A stretch of 64,000 nt of DNA from Poriferisodalis sp965221945 (lineage in GTDB: Bacteria; Actinomycetota; Acidimicrobiia; Acidimicrobiales; Poriferisodalaceae), in the NCBI RefSeq assembly GCF_965221945.1, contig NZ_OZ244925.1:3224001-3288000 (forward strand). Direction: 5' to 3'. Shown here one piece after another: positions 58,964 to 64,000 of this stretch (its first letter is position 1; each line of letters opens with the position of its first letter). A program made the translations under genes and the position numbers. The notes beneath the pieces are model-generated. The model had not been told where the DNA came from, ran no database searches, and saw only the letters and a program-made list of their open reading frames with translations.

Positions 58964-59866
58964 TCAGGCAAACGCGTCGAACATCTCCTCGAGCGCCTTG
59001 AGCTGGCCGCCGCTCGTGCTCGACGGCACCAGGATCGGCGTCTTGCACCCGGCGTCGAACCACGCCTCGACCCCGTCCCGCACCTCGGAAGCCGAGCCGT
59101 ACAGCGTCGCGTTCGACAGCCAGTCGTCGGTCATTGCCCGATGCAACGCCTCCGTATCGCCTGCCGCAGTAGCGGCCTCCACGGCTTCCATCTCATCGAC
59201 CCAGCCGGCCTGCTTCCAGTAGTTCCGGTAGTTCGGCAGTGCCACATAACCAGCCAGCGTCTTGCGATTGCGAGCCGCCCCGGCAGCCCGATCGTCATCG
59301 ATGACCGTCGGGATCATGTTCCCCACAAAAAAGTCGTCCCGCTCGCCGGCATCGCCCAGGTGCGCCACCGAGTTCGCGAAGTCGTTACAGCTGGCATTCG
59401 CCCACACCGCGCCCGAGCTGATCTCTGCTGACAGCTCGGCCATGCGCTGGCGCAGCGTTGCCAGCACGATCGGCGGCAGCTCGCCGTGTTGCTGCGAAGC
59501 TGCCTCCATCGCGGCGATGTAGTCCCGCGTGTCCGCAAGCGGCTTGCCCGGCGTGAGGCCCAGACGATCGTGCACCGGCCCGTGCGTCACGCCGATGCCC
59601 AGCCGGAACCGCCCACCGGAGATCTCGTGAATGAACGCAGCGGTCGAGGCAATGTCAACCGGGTTGCGGAAGTAGATCGGCTGTACCGACGTCCCGAAAA
59701 CAATCTCGTTCGTGACGTGAGCGATCGACTGGCACAGCGCTACGGGGTCGCCCATCGACGGGCAGAAAATCCCACTGAAGCCGCGCTGCTCGATCTCAGC
59801 GGCAATCTCGAGGGTGCGCTCACGACGGCCGCGCACTGCGGCCAGGGAAATGGCAGGCATGTTCAT
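58964..59866 (-). CDS. LLM-class (F420-type) oxidoreductase
   Basis: A second, divergent luciferase-like protein of 300 residues: ISLAAVRGRRERTLEIAAE, FGTSVQPIYFRNPVDIASTA and ISGGRFRLGIGVTHGPVHD. It is 149 bases upstream of the first one on the same strand and shares the fold but not close sequence, so the two are not a recent duplication. Confidence 0.83.
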   Translation of the reverse strand: MNMPAISLAAVRGRRERTLEIAAEIEQRGFSGIFCPSMGDPVALCQSIAHVTNEIVFGTSVQPIYFRNPVDIASTAAFIHEISGGRFRLGIGVTHGPVHDRLGLTPGKPLADTRDYIAAMEAASQQHGELPPIVLATLRQRMAELSAEISSGAVWANASCNDFANSVAHLGDAGERDDFFVGNMIPTVIDDDRAAGAARNRKTLAGYVALPNYRNYWKQAGWVDEMEAVEAATAAGDTEALHRAMTDDWLSNATLYGSASEVRDGVEAWFDAGCKTPILVPSSTSGGQLKALEEMFDAFA

Positions 59867-59953
59867 GCGGGGTTTCCTAGCAGACCGGTCTCAGTCGAGC
59901 CGCTTGGCGCGGTGCCCGACGCAGCGTGCGGCCGCGCCGCTCGGGCCTCAAGT

Positions 59954-61162
59954 TCAACTGGAGCTTGCAACCGCCCCGTCGCGCATCGGCAGCGTCAGCA
60001 GGCCCAGTGCAATCAGGCTGGTGACGGTGACCAGCGCAATGGCGGGCCCGAAACCGGCGGCGTCAATCACGAATCCACACACCGCTGGGCCGACCAGCCC
60101 GCCGACCCCCAGGCCCGTGTAGTAGATGCCGATGACACCGCCGAGGTTCTTCACGCCGTACCACTCAGCCAGCACCGACGGCGTGGCGGTCACCCACACC
60201 GCCCACCCCACACCGTGCGTGACGGCACTGATGACCAGCACCGCTGCACTGCCACCGGAAACCCACCAGATCGCCAGCGCAGCAGTCAGGCAGGCGAACG
60301 CGGCCCGGCACAGCCACATGGGATCAACCCGGTCGCCCAGCGCGCCACACGCCAGACGGGCGACAACGCTCGTGGCCCCGGAAATGCCAATCAGCCCGGC
60401 GGCCAGACCCGGCGCCACGCCGGCGTCGACCGCGTAGTCGTTGTAGAACGCGACCGGCGCGTAGAAACCCGGCCCGATCGCAACAACGGCCGCGAAGAAC
60501 AGCAGGAAGCGGCGCGACCGTGCCAGCAACGAGATGCGCATCAGCCGGGCGCCCGACGTGCGAACCCTGTCGCCCCGTGTGGCGGCCCAGCCGATGACCA
60601 CGAGCGCCACCGCAGCCAGCACCGCATACGTCTGCCGCCACCCGATCACCGAGATCAGCTGGTGCCCCAGCCACGGCATCACCAACGTCCCCGCACCGAC
60701 GCCGACGAGCAGGAACCCCATCGCCGCCGGACGCTGCCGCTCGCTGAAGCTGCGCCCGATCAGGCCGATCATCGAGGGATAGCAGAACCCCGTGGCGAGC
60801 CCGACAAGCACGCCGAAGGCCGCGTAGGTCTGCCATAGCGCCGACGACCAGGCCGTCCCGAGCAAACCGCCCGACATGGCCAGCGCGGCCACCGCCACCA
60901 ACGGTCGAGCGCCGAAGCGGTCGCCGATCCGACCCCCGATGGCACCGCCGAGGTAGTAGGTGCTGATGGCCGTGGAGAACAGAGCGGCCACGGGACCGGT
61001 GGTGGTGCCGAAGTCGTCGGCGATCGGCGTCAGGAACACCCCGAACGAGAAGAGAATCCCGAACGTCACGAAGTTCGCAGCGAACGCCGCTGCCGCGATC
61101 GACCACGGCGCTGCGGGGTCCGCAGAGTCCCCAGAGGGCGTCAGATCTGATGTGTCGGGCAC
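59954..61162 (-). CDS. MFS transporter
   Basis: A 402-residue major facilitator protein with twelve predicted helices; GGRIGDRFGARPLV is the loop 2-3 motif, repeated as CGALGDRVDPMWLC. It resembles monocarboxylate-type (MCT/OFA) transporters. GTG 61162 or TTG 61165 starts it. The substrate is unknown. Confidence 0.83.
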   Translation of the reverse strand: MPDTSDLTPSGDSADPAAPWSIAAAAFAANFVTFGILFSFGVFLTPIADDFGTTTGPVAALFSTAISTYYLGGAIGGRIGDRFGARPLVAVAALAMSGGLLGTAWSSALWQTYAAFGVLVGLATGFCYPSMIGLIGRSFSERQRPAAMGFLLVGVGAGTLVMPWLGHQLISVIGWRQTYAVLAAVALVVIGWAATRGDRVRTSGARLMRISLLARSRRFLLFFAAVVAIGPGFYAPVAFYNDYAVDAGVAPGLAAGLIGISGATSVVARLACGALGDRVDPMWLCRAAFACLTAALAIWWVSGGSAAVLVISAVTHGVGWAVWVTATPSVLAEWYGVKNLGGVIGIYYTGLGVGGLVGPAVCGFVIDAAGFGPAIALVTVTSLIALGLLTLPMRDGAVASSS

Positions 61163-61258
61163 CAACCCTCAAGCCTGCCCCGCGGCGGCACAGCGCGTCG
61201 GGTTCGACGGTATTCACCCGAATGAAGGCCCGGTACCCTCAGATGCCTTCGATCCTTC

Positions 61259-61332
61259 GGGGCTGTAGCTCAGATGGCAAGAGCACCTGCTTTGCAAGCA
61301 GGGGGTCACGGGTTCGAGTCCCGTCAGCTCCA
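61259..61332 (+). tRNA. tRNA-Ala (anticodon TGC)
   Basis: Acceptor GGGGCTG paired with CAGCTCC (one G-T pair), anticodon stem CCTGC/GCAGG with loop TTTGCAA, and T-arm ACGGGTTCGAGTCCCGT. Discriminator A is followed by CCA (61333-61335), so here the CCA is encoded, unlike the other two tRNAs of the window. Confidence 0.97.
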
Positions 61333-61381
61333 CCAGATCAACAGGGCGTAACGTTGCATTACCCGACGGCCGGAGCACAGC

Positions 61382-61546
61382 ATGGGCGCGAACAGGAAGC
61401 TCGGTCTAGGCATCGCAATAGGAGTTGGAGCAGGCGTAGGCCTAGGCGCGCTAATGGGCAACATCGGCGCCGGCATAGCAATAGGAATCGCCGTGGGCAT
61501 CGTTCTCGCTGTCAGTTTGAGCCGACGTCGTCGCGATGGCCAATAG
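61382..61546 (+). CDS. Glycine-zipper small membrane protein
   Basis: A 54-residue protein: MGANRKLGLGIAIGVGAGVG, more Gly-x-Gly repeats, a hydrophobic stretch, and a basic end LSRRRRDGQ. The regular Gly spacing is a glycine zipper, typical of small integral membrane proteins. Codons CTA, ATA, GTA and GGA are frequent, unlike the neighbours. It follows tRNA-Ala by 46 bases. Confidence 0.6.
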   Translation: MGANRKLGLGIAIGVGAGVGLGALMGNIGAGIAIGIAVGIVLAVSLSRRRRDGQ

Positions 61547-61605
61547 TTGGCACCCCTTCGTCCAAAGCACCCTCGCCGAATCTCTGCTGCAGAACTTCTC
61601 GCAGG

Positions 61606-62901
61606 TCAGCACAGCTCGAAACCAGCGACCGGGCGTGTGGGGCGGCGGTCGACCACGCGCTCACAGAACGCTCGTGCCTTGTCGATACGCCCGCTCCTGA
61701 CGTATGCGGCGAGCAGCGTGTTGGTCATCAGGTCCCGCTGGGCCCGGCTGCCCCCGATGCGGACGACTTGCGGGATCAACGGCTCAAGAACCTCGACAAC
61801 CGTCGACCACTGCTCGTCGACGAAGGCGCCGTAGGCCCGGGCCAGCGTCGCCCCGGTGGTCTCCGCGGGCAGGCGGCCGGTCGTGCCGAGCTCCTGCAGT
61901 ACCGAGATGCTGGCCTGCAACTGCTCGGTGTCGCCCAATGCTGCGTAGACGAGACCGATATGTGCGTCGACGAACACGATGGGCTGGGCAAAGTGCTCCT
62001 CATAGAACTCACGCACCCTGTCCCAGGTGGTGCGTTCGCGCGGGTTGCCCGCCAGCTCGAAGCGCCACAGAAACGACGAGGAATCGGAGAACACGGTGAT
62101 CGGCGGGCTGGTTGTCGCTCCGGGCAGGCAGTTGTGGCGAACGGCCTGCAACGCCGCGTCGTCGCGCCCGATCGCCAAGAGCGCCAGCGCGTAGTGCCAC
62201 CAGATGTGGCAATGCAGCACGCTCGCCCGGTCGGAGGCGGGAAGCCAGCCGTCGAGAAAATCGACCGCTTCGCTATCATCGCCGGCCTCGAAGAGCGCGT
62301 GTATCAGCGTGTGGGCGCCATGGGGATTGGTCGGCCGTTGCCGCAGCGAGCGCTCGGCCAGCTCTCGACCGCGGTCCCAGCGGCCGGTCTCGATGAGCGC
62401 GAACGCATGCACGGTCGCGAACCACCAGTCGTCGCCGTAATGGGTGGCGAGCGGTTCGAGAAATGCGAGCAGCTCGGCTTCCCTGCCGATGCGACCGCTG
62501 AAGCCGATGGCACCGAACACGCCGCATGCAGGCGACAAGGCGAACGCGTCGCGGGGGTAGTCGTCGACGTGCTGGCGGATGAGGTCGAGCGCTTGGGGGA
62601 CCTTGCCGCTGACGAGGCGATTGATGATCTCGATGTGTTGTTGCTCCCTCGCTGTCGCCGCCTCGCTCAGCGCAATAGCGGTTTCCACTGCGGCTCGCGC
62701 CTGCGGTATTCGCACGTTGAGTTGATGCTGGCGGGCCTCCGCGGCGTGGGCGAGGGCAAAGCTCGGGTCGGCTGCAATGGCTGCGGCCAAGCAATCCTCG
62801 ACGTAGCCGTCAGCAGCGAGCATCCGATCGATGGCTTCGACGTAGGCATCGCGTGCTGCTGCCGATGAGGTGCTGAGCTCGAGACCGAAGCGGTCCTCCA
62901 C
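61606..62901 (-). CDS. Tetratricopeptide-repeat protein (TTC38-like)
   Basis: A 431-residue all-helical protein with TPR-type repeats: AAIAADPSFALAHAAEARQH, WFATVHAFALIETGRWDRGR, WWHYALALLAIGRDDAALQA. The order and the conserved HGAHTLIHALFEAGD and WHYAL segments resemble the TTC38 family. No catalytic motif; a scaffold role is likely. GTG 62901 lies two bases after the stop of the next gene, so the pair is co-transcribed. Confidence 0.75.
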   Translation of the reverse strand: MEDRFGLELSTSSAAARDAYVEAIDRMLAADGYVEDCLAAAIAADPSFALAHAAEARQHQLNVRIPQARAAVETAIALSEAATAREQQHIEIINRLVSGKVPQALDLIRQHVDDYPRDAFALSPACGVFGAIGFSGRIGREAELLAFLEPLATHYGDDWWFATVHAFALIETGRWDRGRELAERSLRQRPTNPHGAHTLIHALFEAGDDSEAVDFLDGWLPASDRASVLHCHIWWHYALALLAIGRDDAALQAVRHNCLPGATTSPPITVFSDSSSFLWRFELAGNPRERTTWDRVREFYEEHFAQPIVFVDAHIGLVYAALGDTEQLQASISVLQELGTTGRLPAETTGATLARAYGAFVDEQWSTVVEVLEPLIPQVVRIGGSRAQRDLMTNTLLAAYVRSGRIDKARAFCERVVDRRPTRPVAGFELC

Positions 62902-62903
62902 CC

Positions 62904-63902
62904 TCAAACCGCCGTCAGCGACCAGACGAGGGGAAGGTCCGACCCGAGTGCGGTCCACTGGGCATCGTCGGACACCCGCCACACCTCGCCGGTGTCGGTG
63001 CCGACCAGGACGCCGCCGGTGTTATCGGGGTCTACGGTCAGGCCATGGAAGTTGGCGTGCGACGGCGAATGGGCCGGGTCGCACAGGGATCGCCACGACC
63101 GACTCTGGTCATCAGAGCGGTACAGGGCTGCGCCGGCCCCGCCGTCATCGCGGTAGTGCGAGAACGCGGTGGGAGCGCTGGCGACGGTGACGCTGTAGGG
63201 GCTGCGACGGTCGATGCACATCGGCCGTGAGTAGCGGGGGGTGATGCCCTTCCAAGCGTACTCCCAGGTCCGACCGTAGTCGTCCGACCGGAAGACGCCG
63301 GCGTTGCCCTCGATCTCTTCGGCGATGCCGTCAAAGCGTCCGTAGCCGGTGGTGATGAACAGCACGCCCGCCTCGGCGGGGTGGGGGAACATCATGTGGA
63401 GGTCAGGGTTGCCGCCGGGCAGGTCGACCGTCCAGGTCTGGCCTCCGTCGGTGGTGCGTGCCACCCCTCCGACCTCGACGCCGACCCAGATGCGGTCCGG
63501 ATCGTCCTCGTCGATGGCGAGAGCCCGGGCCCGCCCCGGCATGGGCGGCTCGACGGGCACGCACCAGGCAGCCGCTTCAGGAAGGTTGGCGAACGACTCG
63601 ATCTCGGTCCAGGTCTCCCCTAGGTCGTCGCTTCGGAACAGATGGGCTGGCTCGGTGCTGGCGTAGAGCAGACTGTTGCTAGCGGCCCGGACCTGCCATA
63701 CGTCGTAGTCGGTGAGCTGGGGCACCGACCACGTGCGACCCCCGTCGTCACTGGCGAACAGGCCAGGGGTTGCCGCTGCGAAGAGGCGGCCGCCGACCAT
63801 CGTGAGGTCGCGGACGTGCCGAGCCTCGAGCGTCTGTTGCGACCCCGCGCCATCGACAATGAAGACGCCTTTGGTGGTACCCGCGAGCAGCTGACCGTTC
63901 AT
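62904..63902 (-). CDS. Beta-propeller protein with Asp-box (BNR/sialidase-like) repeats
   Basis: A 332-residue protein with five or six repeats of the Asp-box type: SDDGGRTWSVP, SDDLGETWTEI, TTDGGQTWTVD, SDDYGRTWEYA and SDDQSRSWRS. This is the fold of sialidases and of photosystem II assembly factor HCF136, but the sialidase Arg triad is not recognisable. No signal peptide. ATG 63902. Confidence 0.78.
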   Translation of the reverse strand: MNGQLLAGTTKGVFIVDGAGSQQTLEARHVRDLTMVGGRLFAAATPGLFASDDGGRTWSVPQLTDYDVWQVRAASNSLLYASTEPAHLFRSDDLGETWTEIESFANLPEAAAWCVPVEPPMPGRARALAIDEDDPDRIWVGVEVGGVARTTDGGQTWTVDLPGGNPDLHMMFPHPAEAGVLFITTGYGRFDGIAEEIEGNAGVFRSDDYGRTWEYAWKGITPRYSRPMCIDRRSPYSVTVASAPTAFSHYRDDGGAGAALYRSDDQSRSWRSLCDPAHSPSHANFHGLTVDPDNTGGVLVGTDTGEVWRVSDDAQWTALGSDLPLVWSLTAV

Positions 63903-63923
63903 GTCGCCACCCTAGATCGCGTC

Positions 63924-64000
63924 CTACGCGGGCGCCGTCTGAGGTTCGCGGGGATCGTCCAGGGTGATGGTCCAGTTAGGGCCGAGCTCGGCTTCAATGC
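63924..64000 (-). CDS. C-terminal end of a further gene (cut by window edge)
   Basis: The last 25 codons of a minus-strand frame, reading IEAELGPNWTITLDDPREPQ and ending in TAG at 63924. It would lie directly upstream of the beta-propeller gene. Too short to identify. Confidence 0.4.
   Translation of the reverse strand, partial: IEAELGPNWTITLDDPREPQTAPA

Noticed and set aside
57918..59866. The two LLM oxidoreductases as a recent tandem duplication
   Set aside because: They share the fold, but their N-termini and loops differ too much for a recent copy.

Overview
The window is about 64 kb of high-GC DNA (roughly two thirds G+C) that reads as the replication-origin region of an actinobacterial (Actinomycetota) chromosome. 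The evidence is the order rpmH-rnpA-yidD-yidC on one strand facing dnaA-dnaN-recF-DUF721-gyrB-gyrA-DUF3566-tRNA-Ile, together with a parAB pair and parS-like site, trxB-trxA next to a CwlM-like protein, the rpsF-ssb-rpsR-rplI-dnaB block, HspR-type heat-shock genes, CarD, DUF5318 and F420-type LLM oxidoreductases. The layout resembles Mycobacterium only in outline (extra genes, separate pseudokinase, split Jag). A deeper-branching lineage such as Acidimicrobiia fits, but that placement is an inference from gene order, not from a phylogeny.

Layout. 1-8.2 kb (minus strand): a purine cluster purA-purD-purE-purB-purC-purS-purQ and, after one plus-strand hypothetical gene, purL cut by the window edge. 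8.3-15.1 kb (minus): dnaK-grpE-dnaJ-hspR-clpB, with a shared sequence element upstream of both dnaK and clpB. 15.2-20.4 kb: phosphoglycerate mutase, a PII protein, a cyclic-nucleotide-binding protein, an EtfD-like membrane Fe-S oxidoreductase, dCTP deaminase and tRNA-Gly. 20.1-23.6 kb (minus): rpsF-ssb-rpsR-rplI and dnaB; two perfect DnaA boxes lie upstream of dnaB. 23.9-35 kb: cell-wall and envelope genes (a degenerate GT51 protein, murJ, a pseudokinase with an extracytoplasmic domain, a CwlM-like pseudo-amidase) mixed with pcnA, DUF5318, carD, degV, trxB and trxA. 35-44 kb: parB-parA, parS, rsmG, a KH-R3H (Jag C-terminal) gene, a Rieske oxygenase, a GPP34-cytochrome P450 fusion, a separate Jag N-terminal gene, then yidC-yidD-rnpA-rpmH. 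44-54.9 kb: dnaA, the dnaA-dnaN origin candidate, dnaN, recF, DUF721 (DciA), gyrB, gyrA, a TadE/G-like protein and DUF3566. 55-64 kb: tRNA-Ile, tRNA-Ala, lgt, an oxidoreductase, a maleylpyruvate-isomerase-fold protein, two LLM oxidoreductases, an MFS transporter, a TPR protein and a beta-propeller protein.

The most unusual part is 37.7-42.0 kb. A divergent Rieske oxygenase gene and a gene fusing a GPP34 (GOLPH3-like) lipid-binding domain to a cytochrome P450 sit inside the normally tight yidC-jag-rsmG-parA block. The two halves of a Jag/KhpB protein (Jag_N beside yidC, KH-R3H beyond the insertion) lie on either side of it. The insert is visibly less GC-rich than its surroundings, and the Rieske gene carries a 13-G homopolymer within its reading frame.

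A second theme is degenerate enzymes of cell-wall synthesis: a penicillin-binding-protein-like protein without its catalytic glutamate, a pseudokinase encoded apart from MurJ, and an amidase-fold protein without zinc ligands. A third is translation starts: rnpA and the CwlM-like gene each appear to begin at a CTG codon inside a CTGA overlap with the preceding stop, because no ATG, GTG or TTG lies in their open upstream frame. No CRISPR array, insertion sequence, prophage or rRNA gene was seen.
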